The notes under the pieces are model-generated. The model did no database searches and was not told the origin of the DNA. It worked only from the letters and a program-made list of their open reading frames with translations. The position numbers were made by a program, and so were the translations under genes. Shown piece after piece: positions 8,626-16,080 of a DNA stretch of 64,000 nt (the stretch's first letter is position 1; the number at the start of each line of letters is the position of its first letter). The stretch lies in the NCBI RefSeq assembly GCF_039534915.1, contig NZ_BAAAWE010000001.1:5580001-5644000 (forward strand), written 5' to 3'. Source of the DNA: Streptomyces roseofulvus (GTDB taxonomy: Bacteria > Actinomycetota > Actinomycetes > Streptomycetales > Streptomycetaceae).

Positions 8626-10326
8626 ATGGACGCTGACGCCATCGAGGAAGGCCGCCGTCGCTGGCAGGCCCGTTACGACAAGGCCCGCAAGCGGGACGCC
8701 GACTTCACCACGCTCTCCGGCGACCCGGTCGAGCCCGTCTACGGGCCCCGCCCCGGAGACAGCTACGAGGGGTTCGAGCGCATCGGCTGGCCGGGCGAGT
8801 ACCCCTTCACCCGGGGCCTCCACCCCACCGGCTACCGCGGCCGCACCTGGACCATCCGCCAGTTCGCCGGCTTCGGCAACGCCGAGCAGACCAACGAGCG
8901 GTACAAGATGATCCTCGCCGCCGGCGGCGGCGGACTCTCGGTCGCCTTCGACATGCCCACCCTGATGGGCCGCGACTCCGACGACCCCCGCTCGCTCGGC
9001 GAGGTCGGCCACTGCGGCGTCGCCATCGACTCCGCCGCCGACATGGAGGTCCTCTTCAAGGACATCCCGCTCGGCGACGTCACCACATCGATGACGATCT
9101 CCGGCCCCGCGGTCCCCGTCTTCTGCATGTACCTGGTCGCCGCCGAGCGCCAGGGCGTCGATCCGGCCGTGCTCAACGGCACGCTCCAGACCGACATCTT
9201 CAAGGAGTACATCGCGCAGAAGGAGTGGCTCTTCCCGCCCGAGCCGCACCTGCGCCTCATCGGCGACCTGATGGAGCACTGCGCGCAGGGCATCCCCGCG
9301 TACAAGCCGCTCTCCGTCTCCGGCTACCACATCCGCGAGGCCGGGGCGACGGCCGCGCAGGAGCTGGCGTACACCCTCGCCGACGGCTTCGGCTACGTCG
9401 AGCTCGGCCTCTCCCGCGGCCTCGACGTCGACGTCTTCGCGCCCGGCCTCTCCTTCTTCTTCGACGCGCACCTCGACTTCTTCGAGGAGATCGCCAAGTT
9501 CCGCGCCGCCCGCCGGATCTGGGCCCGCTGGATGAAGGAGGTCTACGGCGCCAAGACCGACAAGGCGCAGTGGCTCCGCTTCCACACCCAGACCGCCGGC
9601 GTCTCGCTCACCGCCCAGCAGCCGTACAACAACGTCGTGCGGACCGCGGTCGAGGCCCTCTCCGCCGTCCTCGGCGGCACCAACTCCCTCCACACCAACG
9701 CGCTCGACGAGACCCTCGCGCTCCCCAGCGAGCAGGCCGCCGAGATCGCGCTCCGCACCCAGCAGGTGCTGATGGAGGAGACCGGCGTCGCCAACGTGGC
9801 CGACCCGCTGGGCGGTTCCTGGTACGTCGAGCAGCTCACCGACCGCATCGAGGCCGACGCCGAGAAGATCTTCGACCAGATCAAGGAGCGCGGCCTGCGC
9901 GCCCACCCGGACGGTCAGCACCCGATCGGCCCGATCACCTCCGGCATCCTGCGCGGCATCGAGGACGGCTGGTTCACCGGCGAGATCGCCGAGTCCGCCT
10001 TCCGCTACCAGCAGGCCCTGGAGAAGGGCGAGAAGAAGGTCGTGGGCGTCAACGTCCACCACGGCTCGGTCACCGGCGACCTGGAGATCCTGCGGGTCAG
10101 CCACGAGGTCGAGTGGGAGCAGGTCCGGGTCCTCGGCGAGCGCAAGGGCCGGCGCGACGAGGCCGCGGTCCGCGCCTCCCTCGACGCCATGCTGGCGGCG
10201 GCCCGGGACGGCTCCAACATGATCCCGCCGATGCTCGACGCGGTCCGCGCCGAGGCCACCCTCGGCGAGATCTGCGACGTGCTCCGCGACGAGTGGGGCG
10301 TGTACGTGGAGCCCGCCGGCTTCTGA
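8626..10326 (+). CDS. icmA: Isobutyryl-CoA mutase, large (substrate-binding) subunit IcmA
   Basis: Coenzyme-B12-dependent mutase subunit of 566 aa that, with the small B12-binding IcmB, interconverts isobutyryl-CoA and n-butyryl-CoA, linking valine breakdown to butyrate and polyketide precursors. It consists only of the TIM-barrel acyl-CoA mutase domain; no C-terminal B12-binding domain with DxHxxG is present, so it needs a partner not found in this window. Two residues that separate this enzyme from methylmalonyl-CoA mutase are seen directly: F80 (RQFAGFG) instead of Tyr, and Q198 (EYIAQKEW) instead of Arg. Length equals that of known IcmA proteins. Start ATG 8626 follows the palindrome closely. 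A 19-bp terminator follows. Confidence 0.93.
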   Translation: MDADAIEEGRRRWQARYDKARKRDADFTTLSGDPVEPVYGPRPGDSYEGFERIGWPGEYPFTRGLHPTGYRGRTWTIRQFAGFGNAEQTNERYKMILAAGGGGLSVAFDMPTLMGRDSDDPRSLGEVGHCGVAIDSAADMEVLFKDIPLGDVTTSMTISGPAVPVFCMYLVAAERQGVDPAVLNGTLQTDIFKEYIAQKEWLFPPEPHLRLIGDLMEHCAQGIPAYKPLSVSGYHIREAGATAAQELAYTLADGFGYVELGLSRGLDVDVFAPGLSFFFDAHLDFFEEIAKFRAARRIWARWMKEVYGAKTDKAQWLRFHTQTAGVSLTAQQPYNNVVRTAVEALSAVLGGTNSLHTNALDETLALPSEQAAEIALRTQQVLMEETGVANVADPLGGSWYVEQLTDRIEADAEKIFDQIKERGLRAHPDGQHPIGPITSGILRGIEDGWFTGEIAESAFRYQQALEKGEKKVVGVNVHHGSVTGDLEILRVSHEVEWEQVRVLGERKGRRDEAAVRASLDAMLAAARDGSNMIPPMLDAVRAEATLGEICDVLRDEWGVYVEPAGF

Positions 10327-10341
10327 GCCGGTCCGGCGACA

Positions 10342-10383
10342 GCGCGAAGGGCCGGTACGGGACTCCGTACCGGCCCTTCGCGC
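10342..10383. terminator. Bidirectional terminator between icmA and the PPOX gene
   Basis: Perfect 19-bp stem (10342-10360 and 10365-10383) with loop GACT, located between converging genes. It can serve both transcripts. Confidence 0.9.
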
Positions 10384-10390
10384 GCCCGCG

Positions 10391-10810
10391 TCAGCGGACC
10401 GAGCCCAGCACCTTCGACGGGGTGATCCGGAGCGTCACCCGGACCTTCTCCGGCGGCAGGTCCAGGTACTCCTGCCCGGCGCCGGCGCCCTCGTACTTCT
10501 CCGCCAGCGCCACCGCCAGGGCCCGGCCCTCGTCCTCGGCGACCGTGGCCGTGCCGCGTATCTCCGCGTAGCGGTCGGGGTCGCGCCGGTCGAGGAGGGT
10601 GAGGGAGACCCGGGCGTCGGCCCGGACGTTCTTGACCTTGCGGCGGCCTTCCTGGCTGGAGATCAGGACGTCGTCGCCGTCCCGGCCCACCCACACCACC
10701 GAGGTCTGCGGGGAGCCGTCCGGCTGGATCGTGGCCAGGACGGCGTGGTTCGGGTCGTCCAGCAGGGCGCGCACCGCCGCGGAGAGCGGGTTGTCCGTAC
10801 GAGTGATCAT
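10391..10810 (-). CDS. PPOX-class (pyridoxamine oxidase fold) F420/FMN-dependent protein
   Basis: Protein of 139 aa with the split-barrel fold of the pyridoxamine 5'-phosphate oxidase superfamily. Typical elements are HAVLATIQPDGSPQTSVVWV near the N-terminus, SSQEGRRKVKNVRADARVSL in the middle (phosphate or cofactor contacts) and EIRGTATV after it. The size and motifs fit the small F420-binding PPOX-class proteins abundant in actinobacteria, which reduce or bind diverse small molecules; FMN cannot be excluded. Start ATG 10810; the TetR gene ends 9 bp upstream on the same strand, so the two probably share a transcript. The substrate is not predictable. Confidence 0.82.
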   Translation of the reverse strand: MITRTDNPLSAAVRALLDDPNHAVLATIQPDGSPQTSVVWVGRDGDDVLISSQEGRRKVKNVRADARVSLTLLDRRDPDRYAEIRGTATVAEDEGRALAVALAEKYEGAGAGQEYLDLPPEKVRVTLRITPSKVLGSVR

Positions 10811-10819
10811 GCGGGCACG

Positions 10820-11443
10820 CTAGCCCAGCAGCGCCACCGCGCCCAGGCCCCCCACCAGCAGCGCGGAGAGCCGGGCCACCCACTGGCCGTCCACCGGCTC
10901 GGCGCTCACCAGCGCCCGGTGCACCACCGCGCCGGCGACCACGTCGAAGATCAGGTCGTCGGTCGCGTCCACGGCCACCGGATCCCGGTCCGCGGGGAGT
11001 TCGCCGCGCTCCTGCGCCCGCCGCCGGCCGTCGAGGACCAGCCGTTTCTGGCGTTCCACGATGGAGGTGCGGATCCGCTCCCGCAGCGGCACGTCCCGGG
11101 TCGACTCGGCGACGACGGCCATCAGCGCGGTCTTGGTCTCCGGCCGCTCCAGGAGGGCGGCGAACTGGAGGACCACATGCTCGATGTCGGCCTGGAGGGA
11201 ACCCAGGTCGGGCAGTTCGAGTTCATCGAAGAGGACGGCGACGGCGTCGACGACCAGTTCGTTCTTGTTGGCCCAGCGGCGGTACAGGGTGGTCTTGGCG
11301 ACTCCGGCACGGCCGGCGACGTCGCCCATGGTGAGTTTCGACCAGCCCAGCTCCACCAGGGCCGCGCGGGTCGCCTCCAGGATGGCCGCGTCGGCCTCGG
11401 TGGAGCGGGGGCGGCCGGTACGGGGGGTGGTGCGGCTACACAT
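10820..11443 (-). CDS. TetR/AcrR-family transcriptional regulator
   Basis: Regulator of 207 aa. The N-terminal HTH is clear: ILEATRAALVELGWSKLTMG, then VAGRAGVAKTTLYRRWANKN as the recognition helix, at about residues 18-62. The remainder is a helical ligand-binding domain ending in hydrophobic helices. ATG 11443 is chosen because it starts directly before the SRTTPRTGRPRST tail; upstream codons in frame are low-complexity and cross the operator-like site. An inverted repeat at 11539-11561 in the shared upstream region is its likely binding site. It lies 9 bp before the PPOX gene on the same strand and is divergent from the thioredoxin gene, so either could be its target. Confidence 0.88.
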   Translation of the reverse strand: MCSRTTPRTGRPRSTEADAAILEATRAALVELGWSKLTMGDVAGRAGVAKTTLYRRWANKNELVVDAVAVLFDELELPDLGSLQADIEHVVLQFAALLERPETKTALMAVVAESTRDVPLRERIRTSIVERQKRLVLDGRRRAQERGELPADRDPVAVDATDDLIFDVVAGAVVHRALVSAEPVDGQWVARLSALLVGGLGAVALLG

Positions 11444-11538
11444 GAACGACGACCATACTCGCCGGTAGGTAGGGCGCCAGAGGCCCGACGTGTGAGGCAG
11501 TTCACGGCCGGATGCTCCCCCGGGCCCGGCCCCGGCCA

Positions 11539-11561
11539 TTACGCTACGACCCGTAGCGAAA
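11539..11561. promoter_or_regulatory. TetR-type operator candidate
   Basis: Inverted repeat CGCTACG-ACC-CGTAGCG (11542-11558), extended by matching TT and AA two bases further out on each side. Length and spacing are typical of TetR-family operators. It lies between the divergent tetR (10820-11443) and ybbN-like (11695) genes. Confidence 0.65.
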
Positions 11562-11595
11562 GGCATCGAGCGGCCTGAGCGACAACCATGCAGGA

Positions 11596-11643
11596 CCGCC
11601 GGGTGGGGACCCGGCGGGTACGGGCGCCCTCGGCGGAGGGCGC
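11596..11643 (+). other. Two tandem leader hairpins upstream of the YbbN-like gene
   Basis: Two perfect stems follow each other: CCGCCGGGT / ACCCGGCGG at 11596-11617 and GCGCCCTC / GAGGGCGC at 11624-11643. They lie between the operator candidate and the start codon at 11695, so would be in the mRNA leader. They could act as an attenuator or merely stabilise the transcript. Confidence 0.45.
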
Positions 11644-11694
11644 TGTTCAGCCATGGCTTACCGGTTCCGCGCGCGGAAGGGGGAGGATGTACTC

Positions 11695-12660
11695 ATGCAG
11701 CCCCGAAACATGTCCATGAGCGGCGTCGTCGACCTCGCCGCGGTGAAGGCGGCCGGAGAGGCCAAGGCGAAGGCGGAGCAGGCGCGCGCCGAGGCGGCGC
11801 GCCACGGCGGACCCGCGGCGGTGCCGCCCTCCGCCCTCGTGATCGACGTCGACGAGGCGGGCTTCGAGCGCGATGTGCTCCAGCGCTCCGCCGAGGTCCC
11901 GGTCGTCCTCGACTTCTGGGCCGAGTGGTGCGAGCCGTGCAAGCAGCTGGGTCCGCTCCTGGAGCGGCTGGCCGTGGAGTACGACGGCCGTTTCCTGCTC
12001 GCGAAGATCGACGTCGACGCCAACCAGATGCTGATGCAGCAGTTCGGCATCCAGGGAATTCCGGCCGTTTTCGCGGTCGTCGCCGGCCAGGCCCTGCCCC
12101 TCTTCCAGGGCGCGGTGCCGGAGGCGCAGATCCGCGAGACCCTCGACCAGCTGATCCACGTCGGCGAGGAGCGCTTCGGTCTCACCGGCCTCACGGTGGA
12201 CCGGGACGCGGCCGGCTCCGAGGCGGCGCGGCCGGTCGCCGGTCCGTACGACGCCCTCCTGGAGGCGGCCATGTCCGCCCTGGACGCGGGCGATCTGGCC
12301 GGCGCGGTGCAGGCGTACAAGAACGTGCTGGCCGACGACCCCGAGCACCCCGAGGCCAGGCTGGGCCTCGCCCAGGCCGAGCTGCTGCAGCGCGTGCAGG
12401 GCATGGACCCGCAGGCGGTGCGGAAGAACGCGGCCGACCACCCGGCGGACGTCGAGGCGCAGATCGCCGCCGCCGACCTGGATCTGGCGGGCGGTCATGT
12501 GCAGGACGCCTTCGGGCGGCTGGTCGAGACGGTCGGCCGGACCTTCGGCGACGACCGGAACACGGCACGGCTCCGCCTCCTCGAGCTGTTCGAGGTGATC
12601 GGCCCCGAGGACCCGCGGGTGATCGCGGCCCGGCAGGCGCTGGCGCGCGTGCTGTTCTGA
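11695..12660 (+). CDS. YbbN-like thioredoxin-domain co-chaperone with TPR-like tail
   Basis: Cytosolic protein of 321 aa. After an Ala/Lys-rich N-terminal segment (about 1-45) comes a thioredoxin fold (about 46-160) with active site WCEPC (C79 and C82) and the cis-Pro loop GIPAVFAVV. The C-terminal part (about 185-321) is helical with Ala-rich repeats of TPR type (AMSALDAGDLAGAVQAYKNV, then PEARLGLAQAELL), as in YbbN/CnoX co-chaperones that protect proteins from oxidative damage and pass them to chaperones. Start ATG 11695 has GGGAGGA upstream. From memory an equivalent gene lies in this position in S. coelicolor (near SCO5419). Confidence 0.87.
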   Translation: MQPRNMSMSGVVDLAAVKAAGEAKAKAEQARAEAARHGGPAAVPPSALVIDVDEAGFERDVLQRSAEVPVVLDFWAEWCEPCKQLGPLLERLAVEYDGRFLLAKIDVDANQMLMQQFGIQGIPAVFAVVAGQALPLFQGAVPEAQIRETLDQLIHVGEERFGLTGLTVDRDAAGSEAARPVAGPYDALLEAAMSALDAGDLAGAVQAYKNVLADDPEHPEARLGLAQAELLQRVQGMDPQAVRKNAADHPADVEAQIAAADLDLAGGHVQDAFGRLVETVGRTFGDDRNTARLRLLELFEVIGPEDPRVIAARQALARVLF

Positions 12661-12790
12661 GCCCCTGCTCCCCGGCCTGGGACTAAGCGCCTGCTCAGGG
12701 CGGGGGAGGGTGCCGGATCGTCCGACGATCTGGCGACACGGTGACAATCGGCGGCCGCGCTTTACCAAATCTTGATAATCGCGGCCGCTG

Positions 12791-12803
12791 TTACTTGCAG
12801 TAA
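12791..12803. promoter_or_regulatory. Inverted repeat TTACT-N3-AGTAA, copy 1
   Basis: TTACT-TGC-AGTAA in the AT-rich part of the region before the DUF6230 operon. A related copy with one extra spacer base lies at 12920-12933, 129 bp downstream, suggesting two binding sites for one regulator. Confidence 0.5.
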
Positions 12804-12919
12804 ATCGAACCCGTGGGTCTGTCCGGGTTCCCCCTCCTATAAGCGGATTTTCCGCACCTCGCGCCCCCACCCTGCGTGCCCGCCCGACGGCATCACGCCA
12901 TGGCGCGGTCACGCGTCCG

Positions 12920-12933
12920 TTACTAGCGAGTAA
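12920..12933. promoter_or_regulatory. Inverted repeat TTACT-N4-AGTAA, copy 2
   Basis: TTACT-AGCG-AGTAA, the same half sites as copy 1 at 12791 but with a 4-base spacer. The shared arms make chance less likely in this GC-rich genome. The binding factor is unknown. Confidence 0.5.
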
Positions 12934-13288
12934 TGAACCCCTTGTGCGGGCGCCGGGAATGGACCACGATCGGCCACGCTCGGTCCGAACCGCACGCCCC
13001 GGCAACCGCCTGGGACGCGCGGCGCGGGTCCCCACCGGGCGGGCCGGCGCCCCAGGCTGCCGGCCATCGGACAGGGGGGTTCCTGCTCCCACCGGGCAGG
13101 ACCTGTCCACCGGGCCGTGCGCACGCGCGGCACATGGTTGTCGCTCGGGGGTGATCGCCGGTGATCCGGACGCGCGTCGCGTCTCCTGATGCCTCGGCGC
13201 TCTCCTTCCCGAGGACGTAGCTCTTCTCCCATCCCAGGACGGGCCCCGGGCCCCTGCTGGAGATGTACGTCCGAGAAGGAGGATTCTC

Positions 13289-13957
13289 ATGAGTTCCCAG
13301 GTTCGTGGCGGGACCAGATGGAAGCGGTTCGCCGTCGTCATGGTCCCGAGCCTGGCGGCCACGGCCGCGATCGGTGTCGGCCTGGCGCAGGGCGCGCTCG
13401 CCGCGTCCTTCGCGATCTCCGGCCAGGAGTTCAAGGTCACGACGGACAAGCTCGAGGGCACCGAGTTCGTCCAGTACGGCAGCGTCGACCAGGGCAAGGA
13501 CCTGGAGGGCAAGCCGTTCGCCGCTCCGGTCGCGGTCTCCGGCTTCGACACCGCCAAGATCACCAACATGTGCCAGTCCGTCGTGACCCCGGTCCTGGGC
13601 CTGGGTGACATCACCCTGCGCCTGGAGGCCGGCAAGGCCGCCGCGAAGAGCGGCGCGGACGCGGACAAGGTCCAGGCCAAGGACATCTACCTCGATGTCT
13701 CCTACCTGGACGCCGACGCCGACTTCAAGAACATCGACATCGGCGTCGCGGCCGGCGGACTGCCGAAGTACGACGGCGGCCAGGGCATCCAGCCCAACAC
13801 CAAGGCCAACCCGAACGGCTTCGCGCAGCGCGCCGAAGAGGTCGTCCTGACCAACGTCAAGCAGAAGGCGTGGGCCACCACGGCCGCCACCTTCAAGCTC
13901 CCCGACCTCAAGCTGTCCCTGCACCGGGGCACCGAGAAGGAGTGCTTCCAGGACTGA
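13289..13957 (+). CDS. DUF6230 family secreted protein
   Basis: Exported protein of 222 aa, function unknown. A basic N-terminus (RGGTRWKR) and hydrophobic segment ending at LAASFA (about residue 38) form a signal sequence or anchor. The mature part looks beta-rich, with repeated alternating segments such as FAISGQEFKVTTDKLEGTEF and DIYLDVSYLDADADFKNIDI, and near the end VVLTNVKQKAWATTAATFKL. Only two cysteines are seen in the mature part (NMCQS and the C-terminal ECFQD), which could pair. Older annotations of this family as cholesterol esterase have no support from any catalytic motif here. It starts with an excellent ribosome site (GAAGGAGG) and heads the operon with 14064 and 14626. Confidence 0.82.
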   Translation: MSSQVRGGTRWKRFAVVMVPSLAATAAIGVGLAQGALAASFAISGQEFKVTTDKLEGTEFVQYGSVDQGKDLEGKPFAAPVAVSGFDTAKITNMCQSVVTPVLGLGDITLRLEAGKAAAKSGADADKVQAKDIYLDVSYLDADADFKNIDIGVAAGGLPKYDGGQGIQPNTKANPNGFAQRAEEVVLTNVKQKAWATTAATFKLPDLKLSLHRGTEKECFQD

Positions 13958-14063
13958 CCTGGTGCTCCGGGGTGCGGGCCGTTCCGGCGGCCCGCACCTG
14001 CACCGGGCCAGCCCCGGTCTCCTCACCTTTCTCAGCAACACCGCTTCCAGGGAGCTGTTTTCC

Positions 14064-14636
14064 ATGAGCGCCGAGACCCCTGCCTCCCCCGAAGTCCGCA
14101 AGGAGAACCGGTTCAAGGTCTGGCGGCAGACCCGGCCCTTCTGGGCGGGCCTGTTCACGATCTTCGCCAGCGTGCCGATCGCCTACCTCCCGTACGGGGA
14201 CGTACGCCTCGGCAACATCACCCTGGCCATGGCCACGACCGCCGGAGCCGGTGCGCTGATCATCGGCGTCCTGCTCTTCACCCTCGGCCTGACGATGTGG
14301 TTCCAGCCCGTCGTCCGGGTCTTCGCGGGCATCGCGGCGATCGTGCTCGGCCTGGTCTCCATCCCCGTGTCGAACTTCGGCGGTCTCGTCATCGGGTTCT
14401 TGTTCGCCCTCGTCGGCGGCGGCATGTCCGCGGCCTGGGCACCCGCCCCGCCGGTCGAGAAGACCGGCGACGCGGAGCACGACGGTGAGCCGGCGGCCTC
14501 CGAGGAGACCGCGTACGACGCCGACTCCGAGCCCGAGACCGTCCTGGCGGCCGGGGTCCCGGAGCAGCGCGAGGCGTACGGGCCGGCGACCGACACGACG
14601 ATCGACGCCAACGGCGGGAGGAACAGTGCGGGGTGA
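14064..14636 (+). CDS. DUF6114 family integral membrane protein
   Basis: Membrane protein of 190 aa with four closely spaced hydrophobic segments between about residues 25 and 130 (for example FWAGLFTIFASVPIAYLPYG and LVIGFLFALVGGGMSAAWA). The C-terminal third is an acidic, Glu/Ala/Pro-rich tail with no predicted fold, probably cytosolic. Start ATG 14064 follows GGGAG. The gene lies 106 bp after the DUF6230 gene, and its stop overlaps the start of the next gene by 11 bp, so translation of the two is probably coupled. I know no function for this family; its constant pairing with DUF6230-type secreted proteins suggests a joint role at the membrane. Confidence 0.82.
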   Translation: MSAETPASPEVRKENRFKVWRQTRPFWAGLFTIFASVPIAYLPYGDVRLGNITLAMATTAGAGALIIGVLLFTLGLTMWFQPVVRVFAGIAAIVLGLVSIPVSNFGGLVIGFLFALVGGGMSAAWAPAPPVEKTGDAEHDGEPAASEETAYDADSEPETVLAAGVPEQREAYGPATDTTIDANGGRNSAG

Positions 14637-15990
14637 CGAGACCCAGCAGGGCCTCGGGAGGAGCGGGCCGCGCCACGCGGCCCCTCGCAAGACGCTGCTG
14701 AACAGGATCCAGGGCCCCGCGGGCAAGGCCATGGCGCTCGCCGCCATGCCGACCGCGGTGCTCATGGGCATGGGCCTGGCGCCCAGTCCCGCCCTGGCCG
14801 ACGAGAAGGACATCCCCTTCGCCCCCGGCCCCTGTGTGACCCGCTCCGACGAGCCGGCGGCGGAGGAGACGACGGCCACGCCCACGGCGAAGGCCACCGA
14901 GACCGCGAAGCCGGAACCGACGGCCACGGCCACGAAGCCGTCCGAGCCGACCGAGCCGTCCGACGAGCCGGCGGCGACCCCGTCCGCGACCGCGACCGCC
15001 GCGCCCACCGCCACGGCGGCCCCCGAGCCGACGGCGACCGCGTCCGCCCTGCCGGCGTCCGCCGCCGGCGCGACCACGGCCGCGCCCGCCCCGACGCCCA
15101 CGCCCACGACGTCGGTCAACCCGCTCGACCCGCTGGGCGTCGGCGACGCCATCACGGACTTCTTCGACGGCCTGGCGCCGGACCGGGAGCCGACGGCGAC
15201 CCCGTCCGCCACCGCGACGCCCGCCCCGGCCCCGTCGGCGACGACGGCCGCGCCGCAGCAGAAGGCGGCCACGGAGGACGAGCCGGCGCCCACCGAGGCG
15301 CCCGCGGAGCGGACGGACACGGCCGACACGAGGACGACGGCCGACACGGCCGCCTCCAAGGCCGACGCCGCCGCCGCGAAGACCAAGGCCGCCATCGAGA
15401 AGGCCGCGAAGCAGGCCGGCGTCGAGGTCGCGGAGCTCGACGAGGGCGTCAAGGGCCTGGACGCCAAGCGGGACACCGACATACCCGACGGCGCCAAGCC
15501 CCGCTTCCCGTGCCCCGAGCGCGACGACGCGGCGCTCGCGGCGGCCGAGCTGGAGCCGGGCATCCCGCTGCTGCCGGACGAGCCGTGGCGCCTGGAGAGC
15601 ACGATGCTCACGCTCAGCGGTCTGAAGTACCACGGCATCGTCGAGGTGAAGACCTACGGCGGCCAGGAGAAGAAGGTCCTGAAGTTCACCGCGACCTACG
15701 TGGGCATCAAGGACCTGCACCAGATCACCGAGCACTCCGAGGGCCGCGTCGGCCACGTCCGCTCCCGGCGCGGCTCGACGTCGACCATCACCGGCGGCAC
15801 GGTGACGATGTACACGGAGGAGCTGAAGGGCAACCTCCTGGGCATCATCCCGATCACCTTCGGCCCGGAGTCCCCGCCGCCGCTGGACCTCCCGGCGGTT
15901 TTCTTCACCAACGTGAAGCTCAAGCAGGCGGGCCAGTTCGGCGGCAACCTCCACGTGGAGGACCTCCGCAACACCGTCGAGCCGGCCTGA
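14626..15990 (+). CDS. Secreted Pro/Thr/Ala-rich protein with C-terminal beta domain
   Basis: Protein of 454 aa, not recognised as a named family. GTG 14626 has GGGAGGA upstream and overlaps the DUF6114 gene. The N-terminus is a long export signal (basic to about residue 30, hydrophobic core MALAAMPTAVLMGMGLAPS, cleavage after ALA). Residues about 75-300 are low-complexity Thr/Ala/Pro/Glu, like a wall-spanning stalk, followed by an Ala/Lys-rich helix (about 240-275). The final 150 residues (from FPCPERDD) are folded and beta-rich, ending with FFTNVKLKQAGQFGGNLHVE. That ending resembles the LTNVKQKAWATTA segment of the DUF6230 protein two genes upstream. Two cysteines (GPCV and FPCPE) flank the stalk. 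It is followed by a strong terminator. Confidence 0.75.
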   Translation: MRGDETQQGLGRSGPRHAAPRKTLLNRIQGPAGKAMALAAMPTAVLMGMGLAPSPALADEKDIPFAPGPCVTRSDEPAAEETTATPTAKATETAKPEPTATATKPSEPTEPSDEPAATPSATATAAPTATAAPEPTATASALPASAAGATTAAPAPTPTPTTSVNPLDPLGVGDAITDFFDGLAPDREPTATPSATATPAPAPSATTAAPQQKAATEDEPAPTEAPAERTDTADTRTTADTAASKADAAAAKTKAAIEKAAKQAGVEVAELDEGVKGLDAKRDTDIPDGAKPRFPCPERDDAALAAAELEPGIPLLPDEPWRLESTMLTLSGLKYHGIVEVKTYGGQEKKVLKFTATYVGIKDLHQITEHSEGRVGHVRSRRGSTSTITGGTVTMYTEELKGNLLGIIPITFGPESPPPLDLPAVFFTNVKLKQAGQFGGNLHVEDLRNTVEPA

Positions 15991-16019
15991 CCCCCGTACC
16001 ACCCCGGGAGCCGCACAGG

Positions 16020-16057
16020 GCGAAGCCCCCGTCCGATCCGTCGGACGGGGGCTTCGC
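16020..16057. terminator. Bidirectional terminator between the DUF6230 operon and pyk
   Basis: Perfect 17-bp stem (16020-16036 and 16041-16057) with loop TCCG, between converging transcripts. Confidence 0.9.
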
Positions 16058-16080
16058 CATGGTGCCGTGCGGGGTGCGCG

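Larger units (their letters stand above)
12661..13288 (+). other. Long intergenic/leader region before the DUF6230 operon
   Basis: This 628-bp stretch carries no convincing gene; the short open frames here have low-complexity Arg/Pro/Gly translations. The left half contains an unusually AT-rich patch (12759-12805) flanked by two GCGGCCGC octamers at 12751-12758 and 12781-12788, plus two related inverted repeats listed separately. The right half (about 12990-13270) is GC-rich with several potential hairpins, for example CCTCGG/CCGAGG near 13192-13214 and GGGCCC repeats near 13240. It probably holds the promoter and a structured leader for the gene at 13289. I did not find a match to a riboswitch consensus I know. 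Confidence 0.5.

Noticed and set aside
12751..12788. Two GCGGCCGC octamers 30 bp apart as a recombination or binding site
   Set aside because: Interesting spacing, but such GC-only octamers are common in this base composition; mentioned only as part of the intergenic region.
12933..13154. 73-codon open frame in the region before the DUF6230 gene
   Set aside because: No ribosome site, low-complexity composition, and poor third-position pattern.
12990..13270. Possible riboswitch (c-di-AMP or cobalamin type) upstream of the DUF6230 gene
   Set aside because: Several GC-rich hairpins are possible, but I could not find the conserved boxes of either class. A covariance-model search would decide.
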